DNA from: Streptomyces goshikiensis
GTDB taxonomy: Bacteria > Actinomycetota > Actinomycetes > Streptomycetales > Streptomycetaceae
DNA: 64,000 bases
Assembly: GCF_014650555.1 (NCBI RefSeq)
Contig: NZ_BMVE01000005.1
Span: 372,001-436,000 of the forward strand
Direction of reading: 5' to 3'
Part shown: positions 15,887-24,534 of the stretch, in pieces
Layout of the letters: each line of letters opens with the position of its first letter
Position numbering within the stretch: position 1 is the stretch's first letter
Notes under the pieces: generated by a model
The model's input: the letters and a program-made list of their open reading frames with translations, nothing else
Told to the model about the DNA's origin: nothing
The model's database searches: none
Position numbers and translations under genes: made by a program

Positions 15887-17749
15887 ATGGGAGAGGTCCG
15901 CTTGACCAGCGCAGACACCGACCGGGGAGCCGTACCGGCATCCGGTAGGAACAGGATCGAGACCGGCGGGGACACCGCCGGCAAGCAGGGGGGCGGCCGG
16001 GAGACCGGCAGAGGGAGCGCGCGCTCACGCCGCGCCGCCGGGTTCGCGGTCTGGTACCTGCGCGCCGTCACCTTCATCAACCTGCTCAGTGCGGTGTGGG
16101 TTTCGTTCGGGCAGGACCTGCGCCGGCACAACAGCGCCGATTTCTACACCCCTTACCTGCTGACGGCCGGTTTCGCCTCGGCCCTGTTCTCGCTGCTGCT
16201 GGCGGTCACCATGGGCCGCCGCAAGCGGGCCGCCTGGATCCTGAACCTGGTGGTGGGCGGGCTGCTGCTGCTCGCCTTCGCCGTCTCGGCGTTCACCGGC
16301 TACTACCCGGAGTTCCGGGAGCACGCCCAGAACTGGGTCTCGCTGGTCCTGACCGCGGCCTTCGTCGGCGCGCTGGTACTGGGCCGCCACGAGTTCTACG
16401 CCAAGGGCGACCGCTCCAACCCCAAGCTGGCCGTGGTCGTCGCCGCCGTGGGCCTGCTGATCACCTCGCTGGTCGCCGCGCTGCTCGTCGGCGCCGCCAA
16501 CATCGACCCGGACGCCTCCAAGGCCTCGTTCATGGCCCGCTGGAAGTACGGCGTGCTGCGGCTGGTCACGCTGGCCCCGAACGACGTGGACTTCAAGGCG
16601 ATCACCACGCCCGGCTGGGTCGACGTCACCGTCAACGTCATGTCGATGGTGCTGCTCCTCGCCGTGCTGTTCGCGGCCTTCCGCTCGCGCCGCGCCGTCG
16701 ACCCGCTCACCGAGGAGGACGAGGACCGCCTGCGCGCCCTGCTCGCCAAGCAGGGCGACCGCGACTCGCTCGGCTACTTCGCGCTGCGCCGCGAGAAGTC
16801 CGTCATCTGGTCCCCCACCGGCAAGGCCGCCGTCACCTACCGCGTCGTCGGCGGGGTCTCGCTGGCCTCCGGCGACCCCATCGGCGACCCCGAGGCCTGG
16901 CCCGGCGCCATCGAGCCCTGGCTGGCGGAAGCCCGCGAGCACGGCTGGGTGCCGGCCGTGATGGGGGCCAGCGAGGAAGCCGGGCAGATCTACGCCCGGC
17001 ACGGCCTGGACGCGCTGGAGCTGGGCGACGAGGCGATCGTCGAGACCGCCGAGTTCACCCTGGAGGGCCGCGCCATGCGGACCGTCCGCCAGGCGTTCAA
17101 CCGGGTCAAGCGGGCCGGCTACACCGTCCGCATCCGCCGCCACGCGGACATCCCCGCCGAGGAGATGGACGAGCTGGTGCGCCGCGCCGACGACTGGCGC
17201 GACGGCGCGACCGAGCGCGGCTTCTCGATGGCGCTGGGCCGACTGGGCGACCCCGCCGACGGCCAGTGCGTGATGCTGGAGTGCACCGACGGCAACGGCG
17301 AGCTGCGCGCCGTGCTGTCCTTCGTGCCGTGGGGCCCCAAGGGCCTGTCGCTGGACCTGATGCGCCGTGACCGTGACTCCGAGAACGGCCTGATGGAGTT
17401 CATGGTCATCGAACTCCTGGAGCGCTCAAAGGAGATCGGCGTCACACAGGTCTCACTGAACTTCGCGATGTTCCGTTCCGTCTTCGAACGCGGGTCGAAG
17501 CTCGGTGCGGGTCCGGTGCTGCGGATGTGGCGCTCCCTGCTGAGCTTCTTCTCGCGCTGGTGGCAGATCGAGTCCCTCTACCGGGCCAACGCCAAATACC
17601 GGCCGATCTGGGAACCGCGGTTCATGCTCTTCGAGAAGAGTGCGGACCTGCTGCGGATCGGCATCGCGGCGGGCCGGGCCGAAGGCTTCCTGGAGGCTCC
17701 CGGCCTGCCGAAGTGGCTGCACCGCAGACATCTGGAGACCCGTCGTTGA
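15887..17749 (+). CDS. MprF-like phosphatidylglycerol lysyltransferase domain protein (DUF2156)
   Basis: A 620-aa membrane protein. A charged N-terminus (1-45) is followed by about six TM segments between 50 and 265, then a cytosolic DUF2156/GNAT-like domain (about 290-600). That domain has YFALRREKSVIWSP, GDPIGDPEAW, GFSMALGRLGDP, LSLDLMRRD and VSLNFAMFRSVFE. Relatives transfer lysine or alanine from aminoacyl-tRNA to phosphatidylglycerol, lowering surface charge and giving resistance to cationic peptides; the amino acid used here is unknown. A -10-like TATCAT lies just before ATG 15887 (leaderless), but TTG at 15902 follows GGAGAGG by five bases and is an equally plausible start. The stop overlaps the next gene. 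Confidence 0.85.
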   Translation: MGEVRLTSADTDRGAVPASGRNRIETGGDTAGKQGGGRETGRGSARSRRAAGFAVWYLRAVTFINLLSAVWVSFGQDLRRHNSADFYTPYLLTAGFASALFSLLLAVTMGRRKRAAWILNLVVGGLLLLAFAVSAFTGYYPEFREHAQNWVSLVLTAAFVGALVLGRHEFYAKGDRSNPKLAVVVAAVGLLITSLVAALLVGAANIDPDASKASFMARWKYGVLRLVTLAPNDVDFKAITTPGWVDVTVNVMSMVLLLAVLFAAFRSRRAVDPLTEEDEDRLRALLAKQGDRDSLGYFALRREKSVIWSPTGKAAVTYRVVGGVSLASGDPIGDPEAWPGAIEPWLAEAREHGWVPAVMGASEEAGQIYARHGLDALELGDEAIVETAEFTLEGRAMRTVRQAFNRVKRAGYTVRIRRHADIPAEEMDELVRRADDWRDGATERGFSMALGRLGDPADGQCVMLECTDGNGELRAVLSFVPWGPKGLSLDLMRRDRDSENGLMEFMVIELLERSKEIGVTQVSLNFAMFRSVFERGSKLGAGPVLRMWRSLLSFFSRWWQIESLYRANAKYRPIWEPRFMLFEKSADLLRIGIAAGRAEGFLEAPGLPKWLHRRHLETRR

Positions 17750-18471
17750 CAGCCTGGACCGACTCCCCACCGCGGCGGTTCGCCCGCCGCGAGTGGGGGC
17801 CCCTGTTCCGGACGGTCCGCGGCGCGCTCGCCCGTGACGGCTGGCGGGCGATCCCGATGACCATCGGGGCCGTCTGCCTGACCTCGGTCTTCCAGATCGT
17901 CCAGAACACCTCCTGGGGCTTCCAGCCGGTCCAGAACCTCGGCTCCGTCAAGGCAGTCGACCCGCTGTGGCTGGCCCTGCTGCGGACCCCGCTGTCGCTG
18001 TTCGTGCCCGCGCTCGACCTGCCGGTGTGGGGCGCGCTGGCCCAGATCCTGCTGGTCTTCGGGATCTCGGAGATCTGCGTCGGCTGGTGGCGCACCCTGC
18101 TCGTCGGCTACGTCGCCACCCTCGCCGGGACCACGTACGCGCGGATCGGGCTCGCGCTGGGCCCCGACCATCCGCTGGGCCTGCCGGTGTCCGACCGGAT
18201 CGTCAACGACACCGGGCCCTCGGCGGCGGTGGTGGGGCTCGCGATCTACGTCTGCTGGCGCTACCGGGCGTACCTGACCGGGGCGCTGGTGGTGCTGGCG
18301 ATGACCGGCGAGGTCCTGGTCAAGGACAACCTGGCGGGCAAGGAACACCTGGCGGCCATCGCCGCCGTGATGGTGATGTGCGTGGTGCGGGCGAAGTGGG
18401 GTCCGCGGCCGGCCCGGATCCCGCTGGGGCGCCGGCCGCCGCCCGGGGCCGGTGTGCCGCCGGGCACCTGA
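17746..18471 (+). CDS. Integral membrane protein coupled to the MprF-like gene
   Basis: A 241-aa protein whose TTG start overlaps the preceding TGA (sequence TTGA), indicating translational coupling. Five or six hydrophobic segments are visible (about 37-58, 80-100, 110-130, 160-185, 190-220). The pattern, including FGISEICVGWWRTLLVGYVATL and a late Asp/His pair, recalls rhomboid-like or phosphatase-like membrane folds, but no catalytic set is convincing. Its role is probably linked to the lipid-modifying protein before it. The C-terminal tail is Pro/Gly/Arg-rich. Confidence 0.75.
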   Translation: MTAWTDSPPRRFARREWGPLFRTVRGALARDGWRAIPMTIGAVCLTSVFQIVQNTSWGFQPVQNLGSVKAVDPLWLALLRTPLSLFVPALDLPVWGALAQILLVFGISEICVGWWRTLLVGYVATLAGTTYARIGLALGPDHPLGLPVSDRIVNDTGPSAAVVGLAIYVCWRYRAYLTGALVVLAMTGEVLVKDNLAGKEHLAAIAAVMVMCVVRAKWGPRPARIPLGRRPPPGAGVPPGT

Positions 18472-18536
18472 CGGCCCGCCCTCCCGGGCCCGGCTCGGGG
18501 CGGCCCCCGCCGCGGAGCAGGCCGTACCGTATCCGG

Positions 18537-19811
18537 GTGACGACACACCTCGGGCAGCCCTTCGCCCCCACCTGGCAGTGGATGCGGGCCCATCCGCTCG
18601 CCACCGACGCCGTACTCGCGCTCGGGGCGCTGCTCTGCATGGTCGTCGGCTCCTTCGCCGATCCCCACGGGCCGCACGGCCCCACCTTCGGCACCCGGAC
18701 CCCGGAGCCGTTCTCGCTGCTGCTGATGGTGCTGGGCGCGGCCGCCCTGGTGTTCCGGCGCCGCCGGCCCCGGGTGGTGCTCGCCGTGACCGCCGGGCTG
18801 TCGCTGCTGGAGCTGACCACCGGGGAGCCCCGGGCACCCGTCGCGATGAGCGCGGTGATCGCCCTGTTCACGGTGGCCGCGCACACCGACCGGCCCACCA
18901 CCTGGCGGATCGGGGTGCTCACCATGGCCGCGCTGACCGGTGTGGCCATGCTGGTCGGCCCGCTGCCGTGGTACGCGCAAGAGAACATCGGCATCTTCGC
19001 CTGGACGGGCATGGCCGCGGCCGCCGGTGACGCGGTGCGCAGCCGCCGGGCGTTCGTCGACGCGATCCGGGAGCGCGCCGAGCGGGCCGAGCGGACCCGT
19101 GAGGAGGAGGCGCGGCGGCGGGTCGCCGAGGAGCGGCTGCGGATCGCCCGGGACCTGCACGATGTGGTGGCCCATCACATCGCCCTGGTCAACGTGCAGG
19201 CGGGGGTGGCCGCGCACGTCATGGACAAGCGGCCCGACCAGGCCAAGGAGGCCCTCGCCCACGTACGGGACGCCAGCCGCTCTGCCCTGAACGAGCTGCG
19301 GGCGACGGTCGGGCTGCTGCGGCAGACCGGAGACCCGGAGGCGCCGACCGAGCCCGCGCCCGGGCTGGCCGTACTGGACGACCTGACGGCCACGTTCCGG
19401 CACGCCGGGCTGCCGGTGCGGGTGATGGTGCAGCTGGACCGGAGCCGGGACCCGCTGCCGTCGGCGGTGGACCTGGCCGCGTACCGGGTGATCCAGGAGG
19501 CCCTGACCAACGTCCGCAAGCACGCGGGACCGGGGGCGAAGGCCGAGGTCAGCGTGGTGCGGGTCGGGGCCTCGGTGGAGGTGACCGTACTGGACGACGG
19601 GGGCGCGGGCCCGGACCCGCTGCCGGCGGGGGGCACGCCGGCCGCAGCGGGGCCCGGCGGCGGCGCAGACGGAGGCGGCGACGGCGAGGAGAGCGGCGGG
19701 CACGGCCTGCTCGGCATGCGCGAGCGGGCCACCGCCCTGGGCGGCTCCTGCTTCGCCGGCCCCCGCTACGGCGGCGGCTACCGGGTCCACGCGATCCTGC
19801 CGGTCGCCTAG
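18537..19811 (+). CDS. NarL/DesK-type sensor histidine kinase
   Basis: A 424-aa kinase. Four or five membrane segments occupy about 25-165. A coiled region rich in Glu and Arg (170-200) leads to the HisKA_3 dimerisation helix with phospho-acceptor His208 in RDLHDVVAHH. The ATPase domain has the N box EALTNVRKHA (321-330), G1 in VLDDGGAG and G2 in GGHGLLGMRERA. A Gly/Ala-rich insert (about 357-387) separates G1 and G2. GTG start. It has no adjacent response regulator; the NarL-type regulator at 7722-8423 belongs to the partner family. It may be co-transcribed with the two membrane genes before it (65 bp gap) and stops 6 bp from the convergent GH114 gene. Confidence 0.9.
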   Translation: MTTHLGQPFAPTWQWMRAHPLATDAVLALGALLCMVVGSFADPHGPHGPTFGTRTPEPFSLLLMVLGAAALVFRRRRPRVVLAVTAGLSLLELTTGEPRAPVAMSAVIALFTVAAHTDRPTTWRIGVLTMAALTGVAMLVGPLPWYAQENIGIFAWTGMAAAAGDAVRSRRAFVDAIRERAERAERTREEEARRRVAEERLRIARDLHDVVAHHIALVNVQAGVAAHVMDKRPDQAKEALAHVRDASRSALNELRATVGLLRQTGDPEAPTEPAPGLAVLDDLTATFRHAGLPVRVMVQLDRSRDPLPSAVDLAAYRVIQEALTNVRKHAGPGAKAEVSVVRVGASVEVTVLDDGGAGPDPLPAGGTPAAAGPGGGADGGGDGEESGGHGLLGMRERATALGGSCFAGPRYGGGYRVHAILPVA

Positions 19812-19817
19812 CAGCGG

Positions 19818-20642
19818 CTAGGGACGGGGGCAGGCCTCGCGCCAGGGGCCCAGTTCGTACTTCTTCCGCATCGAGCTGAGCTTCAGCGCGCCCGTCGCGG
19901 CGCAGAACCGGCTCGTCGGCAGCTCGTACTCGACGTGGAAGACGGCCTTCCCCGCCTTGACGAACGGGGTCAGCCGCTCGCACTCCCGGTACTGGGCGCA
20001 CTGCTCGTTGACCGCGAAGTCGAAGTCCCCGACCAGCTCCGGGATCTGCTCCAGGTCGTTCTTCAGCCCGACCGACAGGCCCCGGTCGTGCGCCAGTTTC
20101 GCGATCAGCCGGTTGTACTTCAGCTGGTCGGCGGCGGTCAGCGGGAAGCCCGACGTGTTCAGGTAGCCGTCCATGTTGTCCGGTTCCACCGCGTCGAAGC
20201 CCTTGTCGCGGCACATGTCGAAGCGCTTGCCCATCAGCGGCTCCAGCGAGTCGAGGCGCCGGATGTCCAGCCAGCGCTCGCCCTTCCAGCCGTTGCCCGC
20301 GCCGAGCAGCTGCTTCGGGAAGGCGTCGGCGTCCGGCCGGAAGTCCTCCCAGGCGCCCGTGGAGACGTAACAGATCGTCTTGCGGCCGTCCTTGCGCAGC
20401 CGGGCGACCTGCTCCTTGGTCGTGTTGAACCCGTCGACGTCGTACACGGGCACCTTCACCGAGGTGTCGAGCCGGCCGGTGAGCTGCCACTGCCAGCCGG
20501 TCCCGGGCCGGGGCTGCCAGCGCTCCCCCGGCGCCGGGTCGGGCGCCGGCGCCTCCTCCTCGGGCTCGGCGACGGTACAGCCGGCCAGGGCGCCGAGGCC
20601 CACGAGCAGCGCCCCGGCGAGCAGGGTGCGCACACGCCTCAT
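19818..20642 (-). CDS. GH114-type endo-alpha-1,4-polygalactosaminidase lipoprotein
   Basis: A 274-aa lipoprotein. The signal peptide ends in the lipobox LGALAGC with Cys22, so it is tethered to the outer face of the membrane. The GH114 (TM1410-like) barrel covers about 45-274, with PVYDVDGFNTT (65-75), KTICYVSTGAWED (88-100), DAVEPDNMDGY (150-160) and VNEQC (211-215). Asp68/Asp70 and Glu153 are candidate catalytic acids. The family cuts alpha-1,4-linked galactosamine polymers and is related to the hydrolase part of PelA and to fungal Ega3. The ATG overlaps the upstream stop (ATGA) and follows GGAGG by seven bases. This is the last gene of the polysaccharide locus. Confidence 0.85.
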   Translation of the reverse strand: MRRVRTLLAGALLVGLGALAGCTVAEPEEEAPAPDPAPGERWQPRPGTGWQWQLTGRLDTSVKVPVYDVDGFNTTKEQVARLRKDGRKTICYVSTGAWEDFRPDADAFPKQLLGAGNGWKGERWLDIRRLDSLEPLMGKRFDMCRDKGFDAVEPDNMDGYLNTSGFPLTAADQLKYNRLIAKLAHDRGLSVGLKNDLEQIPELVGDFDFAVNEQCAQYRECERLTPFVKAGKAVFHVEYELPTSRFCAATGALKLSSMRKKYELGPWREACPRP

Positions 20643-21319
20643 CCGGTGGCCTCCAGGGCGTACGGGAGGGTCCCCCACGGGTGTGCGCCGGAGCCGGGGA
20701 CCGCGCAGTGCACCCCGGCCCCCCGCTCCGTCGCCAGCCGCTCGGCCAGCTCGGCGGCGGGCGCCCCCCGCGGGACGGCGTACACGAGGTGGCAGAACCG
20801 CCGGGCGGGATGCTCGGCCGTCCACGGGGGCGCGGCGGCCGCGTCCCGGTACGCGTCCCAGGGGCCCTCGAAGGTGACGAGCAGGTCCGCGAGCGCGGCG
20901 TACCCGGGGTGCGGGTGCATCCCGTGGTTGAGGACGAGGGTGCCGGCGCCCGCCGCCCGGGCCGCGACGGCGAGCCGGCCGTAGTGCGGCAGCAGTTCCG
21001 CGGTGGCGGCGGCCTGGTCGAGGAAGGTGCCGTCGGTCCCGTACCAGTCCCGGTGGCGCAGCAGGTCCTGGACGACGGCGGCGTGCGGGCGGCGCCCGTA
21101 GTCGGTGTCCACGTACCCCAGGACGGACACCCCGGCGTCCCGGAGCCGCCCGGCGACGGCGGCGAACCGTTCGTCGGGGGCGTCCCCGGGACCGCTGGCG
21201 GGGTTGAGCACGACCGAGTGCAGCCGGCCCGCCGAGCGGATCAGCAGCTCCCAGGCCTCGGGCCGGTCGGCGGGGTGCTCGTAGAGGGGCACCAGCAGCA
21301 TGAGGTCCTTCTTCTCCAT
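20639..21319 (-). CDS. Spherulation-specific family 4 (spherulin 4 / GH135-like) protein
   Basis: A 226-aa protein of the spherulin 4 family, whose fungal member Sph3 (GH135) cleaves N-acetylgalactosamine polymers. Seen: LLVPLYEHPA at the start, VVLNPASGPG, GYVDTDYGRR, GTDGTFLDQ (95-102), LVLNHGMHPHPGY and LLVTFEGPW with Glu151. As I recall, the family has Asp-Glu where this protein has Asp101-Gln102, so catalysis could be altered. No signal peptide is visible, which is unexpected for a secreted hydrolase. ATG 21319 lacks a ribosome site; ATG 21301 (MLLVPL) follows AAGGA and may be the real start. It overlaps the GH114 gene by four bases. Confidence 0.8.
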   Translation of the reverse strand: MEKKDLMLLVPLYEHPADRPEAWELLIRSAGRLHSVVLNPASGPGDAPDERFAAVAGRLRDAGVSVLGYVDTDYGRRPHAAVVQDLLRHRDWYGTDGTFLDQAAATAELLPHYGRLAVAARAAGAGTLVLNHGMHPHPGYAALADLLVTFEGPWDAYRDAAAAPPWTAEHPARRFCHLVYAVPRGAPAAELAERLATERGAGVHCAVPGSGAHPWGTLPYALEATG

Positions 21320-21335
21320 GAGGTACGGGAACGCG

Positions 21336-22889
21336 TCAGCGGTGCGCCGTCGCGCGGCCGAGCAGCAGGCAGACCAGCGTGGCCAGTACCGCGGCGGCCG
21401 TGCCCGCGACGGCCAGCTGGACCACCCGCGGCTGCCCCAGCCCGGTCAGCAGCGCGAGGCTCTGGGCGAGGGCCGCCGAGGCGCAGACGGCGGCGGCCGG
21501 GCGGACCGCCCCGAAGGACTGCAGGAGCAGCCCGGTCCACATGACCGCGCCGAGCAGCAGCAGCGTGGCGGCCCGGACGACGGTCAGGCCGGGCGCGCCC
21601 GGCCAGAGCAGGGTGCCGGCGACGCCCAGGGCCAGCAGCACCACCAGGTACACGGCGACGCAGCGGCTCAGCGCGGCGAGCATCCGGCGCCGGAACGCCC
21701 GGGGCGAGCGGGCCGCCCGGAGCCCGGCGAGGCTGCCGCTGCGGAAGCGGTGCAGCAGCCATTCGGCGGGACCCATGCTGAGGGTGAGGGCCACCGCCGA
21801 GGGGGCGGCGACCGCTTCGGCGGGACCGCCGGCGAGCACTTCCCCGAGGGCGGCGTACAGCACGAGCAGGCCGGTGCCGAGGCCGAACACCCCGTACGGG
21901 ACGGAGTCCCCGAGCCGGGGCCCGCGCGGCCCGTGCTCCTCCTCGGCGCCGCGCAGCATCCGCCAGCGCACCGGGCCCTCGCCGGGCCGGCGCCCGGGCC
22001 GGCCGCGGATCCGGCGCAGGGCGGCCCGTACCCCTTCGGCCAGCGGCAGTTCCCGTACCGCCAGGGAGCAGGCGGCCAGCAGGGAGAGTGCCAGCAGGGC
22101 CACCCGCAGCGGCACGGGCAGGTCCACGAACGGCGTGAGCACCGCGCCCGCGGCCATGGGGGCGAGTGCGGCGAACAGCATCCGCTCCCGCCCGAGGACC
22201 AGCAGGACGGTCGCGGCGCCGACGTAGAAGGCCTGTCCGGCGGCGAAGGCGTACGAGAACGGCGGGCCGCCGGGCACCAGCAGCGCGGCGGCGGTGCCCA
22301 GCAGGGCCCCGGCGGGGGCCCCGACGAGCAGGGTCCGCCCGGCGGCGGCCCGGTCGCCGAGGCCCAGCCAGGAGTAGGCGCGGTGGGACAGGGTCTGGTC
22401 CCAGACCCACCCGATGAGGGCCCCGGCCAGCAGGGTCAGTGTCCCGGCGGGCAGTCCGAGCCGGTCCGGCGGGCCTTCCAGCAGGGGCGCGCCGAGCAGG
22501 TAGGCCAGGCCCGGCAGCGCGAAGACGAGCCCGCGCAGCAGGCAGGCGGTGAGGGACACCTTCCAGGGGTCGGGGGTGCGTTCGGGCTCCGGGAAGGAGC
22601 GGGGCACGCGGGCGAAGAGCTCCTCGGCGAGCCCGAAGGAGTCGTGGCGGCCGTAGGTGAGCCGGATGTACTCGTCGGTCATGCCGTCGGATTCGAGGAT
22701 GGCGGCGATCTCGTCCGGGTGAACGGCGGCGGCGACGAGGTCGTCGAGGCGGTCGACGAGTTCGTCCATCGGGTCGGGGGCTGCGGCGCCGTCCGGGGCC
22801 GTGGTGGCCGTGGCGCCGGTGCGCCGGGGGCGCGGGACGGCGGGCAGCGTGTTGCCGCCCGGCACCTTCAGCCAGAGGGATCCGCTCAC
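21336..22889 (-). CDS. Twelve-TM membrane protein, candidate PelG-like exporter
   Basis: A 517-aa protein. An N-terminal cytosolic part (about 1-105) holds HPDEIAAILESDGMTDEYIR and a motif ending YGRHDSFGLAEELF. About 12 hydrophobic segments follow, six before and six after a charged loop at about 280-325. Twelve TM segments and the position right after a PelF-type glycosyltransferase match the PelG pairing known from pel operons, but I do not see enough sequence signature to call it PelG. The GTG start overlaps the glycosyltransferase TGA (GTGA) and follows GGGAG by six bases, so the two are translationally coupled. It probably moves the nascent polymer or scaffolds the synthase. Confidence 0.75.
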   Translation of the reverse strand: MSGSLWLKVPGGNTLPAVPRPRRTGATATTAPDGAAAPDPMDELVDRLDDLVAAAVHPDEIAAILESDGMTDEYIRLTYGRHDSFGLAEELFARVPRSFPEPERTPDPWKVSLTACLLRGLVFALPGLAYLLGAPLLEGPPDRLGLPAGTLTLLAGALIGWVWDQTLSHRAYSWLGLGDRAAAGRTLLVGAPAGALLGTAAALLVPGGPPFSYAFAAGQAFYVGAATVLLVLGRERMLFAALAPMAAGAVLTPFVDLPVPLRVALLALSLLAACSLAVRELPLAEGVRAALRRIRGRPGRRPGEGPVRWRMLRGAEEEHGPRGPRLGDSVPYGVFGLGTGLLVLYAALGEVLAGGPAEAVAAPSAVALTLSMGPAEWLLHRFRSGSLAGLRAARSPRAFRRRMLAALSRCVAVYLVVLLALGVAGTLLWPGAPGLTVVRAATLLLLGAVMWTGLLLQSFGAVRPAAAVCASAALAQSLALLTGLGQPRVVQLAVAGTAAAVLATLVCLLLGRATAHR

Positions 22890-24427
22890 CACGGGCTCCC
22901 GTCGGCCGCGAGCTCCCGGTACCAGGGGGCGGCGAGGCGCTGGGTCCACGCGTCGTCGGCGTGGACGGGCAGGACGGGCTGGCCGGCGAGTTCCCGGTAG
23001 ATGTGCCGGAAGCCGTCGACGGACTGGTGGAGGGTGAACTTCTCCACGACCCGTTCGCGCGAGCGCCGGCCCAGTTCGGCGCGGCGTTCGCCGTCGCGCA
23101 GGAGGGCGAGGGTGGCGCGGGCCATGGTCTCGGGCTCGCGGGGCGGGACGACGAGGCCGGTGTCCCCGACGGCCTCGCGGACCCCGCCGACGTCGGTGGA
23201 GACGGTGGTGCGGCCGCAGGACATCGCCTCGATGATGCTGAAGGGAAAACCCTCGCTGATGGAGGAGAGCATCACGACGCTGCCCGCCGCGTAGGCGTCG
23301 GCGACCTTGTCGATGCGGCCCTCGTACGTGATGCCGTCGGCCACGCCGAGTTCGGCGGCGAGCTTCTCCAGGCCGACCCGGTAGTCCTCGCAGCCCGCCG
23401 GGACGGGCCCGAAGAGGCGCAGCCGCAGGGCGGGCAGCTCCTCGCGCATGAACGCGTAGGCCCGGATGAGGGTTTCGAGGTCCTTGATGGGGTCGATGCG
23501 GCCGCACCAGCTGAGGGTGGGGACCTCGGGCTCGGGTCCGGCCTCGGGGAAGACGTGCGGGTCGACGCCGTTGTAGACGGTGCGGATCCGCTCGGAGTCG
23601 GCGCCTCCGCGCTCCTCCCAGCGGCGGTTGTACTGGTTGCAGGGGGTGATCAGATCGGCCTGCCGGTAGCCCTCGGAGTTGAGCTCGCGGTAGAAGCCGA
23701 GCATCAGCGCCTTGACGGGCCAGCGCTGTTCGGCGGTGCGGTAGCCGAGGTAGCGCTCGCGCAGGTAGATGCCGTGCTCGGTGAGGAGGAACGGCACCCC
23801 GTCGAGGTACTTCGCGGCGAGGGCGGGGAGGGTGGCGAGGCCGCTGCTGACGGCGTGGGCGACGCAGTCGGGCGGGATCCGCACCGACAGCGGGCGCAGG
23901 GCGTGTTCCAGCAGGTCGGTGGCGGTGAGGGCGTCGTGGATGGTGGGCGCGGCGCCGGCGCTGGACAGGCCGGGGCGGGTCCACACGGCCATCAGCAGGC
24001 GCAGGACCGATTCGGAGCGCAGCGCCTGGGCGAGGGTGCCCGCCCGGGCCAGTACGGCCAGCTCGCGCAGGGCGGCGGAGAAGCCGCCCTGCGCGGGGGC
24101 GCCCCCGGCGGTGGCCGGGGCCGGGTCGAGCAGGGAGAGCAGGAAGTTCTCGTACGTCCTGGTGAAGCGGCGGTGCGCCCTGCCGCGCAGCGCCCGGCGG
24201 CGGCTGCGGCCCGGCGGCGGGCCCCAGAGCGGTACGGCGGTGTGCCGGTACACGTTGCGCGGCAGGTCCCAGGTGACCGGCTCGCGTCCGGAGCCGGTCA
24301 GGGCTATGACGTTGAAGTCGACCTCCGGCATACCGCGTACCAGCTGGTCGCACCAGGTGCTGACGCCGCCGTGGACGTGTGGATAGGTGCCTTCGGTGAG
24401 CATGGTGACATGGCGCCCATGGCTCAT
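22886..24427 (-). CDS. PelF-like GT4 glycosyltransferase
   Basis: A 513-aa cytosolic GT-B enzyme. The N-terminal domain has TEGTYPHVHGGVSTWCDQL (11-29), the start typical of PelF/DUF3492 proteins, and TEHGIYLRERY (216-226). The C-terminal nucleotide-binding domain has WCGRIDPIKD (307-316), YEGRIDKVADAYA and the EX7E motif SEGFPFSIIEAM with Glu392 and Glu400. PelF builds the Pel polymer, now known to be mainly alpha-1,4-linked N-acetylgalactosamine units, from a UDP-sugar. A long Gly/Ala insert lies at about 100-120. It is the likely polymerase of this locus. A candidate terminator separates it from the deacetylase gene upstream. Confidence 0.88.
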   Translation of the reverse strand: MSHGRHVTMLTEGTYPHVHGGVSTWCDQLVRGMPEVDFNVIALTGSGREPVTWDLPRNVYRHTAVPLWGPPPGRSRRRALRGRAHRRFTRTYENFLLSLLDPAPATAGGAPAQGGFSAALRELAVLARAGTLAQALRSESVLRLLMAVWTRPGLSSAGAAPTIHDALTATDLLEHALRPLSVRIPPDCVAHAVSSGLATLPALAAKYLDGVPFLLTEHGIYLRERYLGYRTAEQRWPVKALMLGFYRELNSEGYRQADLITPCNQYNRRWEERGGADSERIRTVYNGVDPHVFPEAGPEPEVPTLSWCGRIDPIKDLETLIRAYAFMREELPALRLRLFGPVPAGCEDYRVGLEKLAAELGVADGITYEGRIDKVADAYAAGSVVMLSSISEGFPFSIIEAMSCGRTTVSTDVGGVREAVGDTGLVVPPREPETMARATLALLRDGERRAELGRRSRERVVEKFTLHQSVDGFRHIYRELAGQPVLPVHADDAWTQRLAAPWYRELAADGSPW

Positions 24428-24456
24428 GCGGTGAGTCCCCCCAGGACGGAAAAGGG

Positions 24457-24488
24457 GCCGGCGCCCATGGGTTGCGTGGAGCGCCGGC
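24457..24488 (-). terminator. Candidate terminator after the deacetylase gene
   Basis: GCCGGCGC (24457-24464) pairs with GCGCCGGC (24481-24488). On the minus strand the stem is followed by CCCTTTTC. It may act partially, so some transcription could reach the glycosyltransferase operon. Confidence 0.5.
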
Positions 24489-24534
24489 TCTGGGTGCTAC
24501 GTGGTGGTGGCTCGGCTGGCTGGTGGAGCGGGGA

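Noticed and set aside
22890..24353. Extension of the 12-TM protein frame upstream through the glycosyltransferase gene
   Set aside because: The extra sequence is Arg/Pro/His-rich shadow of the PelF-like gene in another frame; the GTGA overlap at 22889 with GGGAG gives a proper start.
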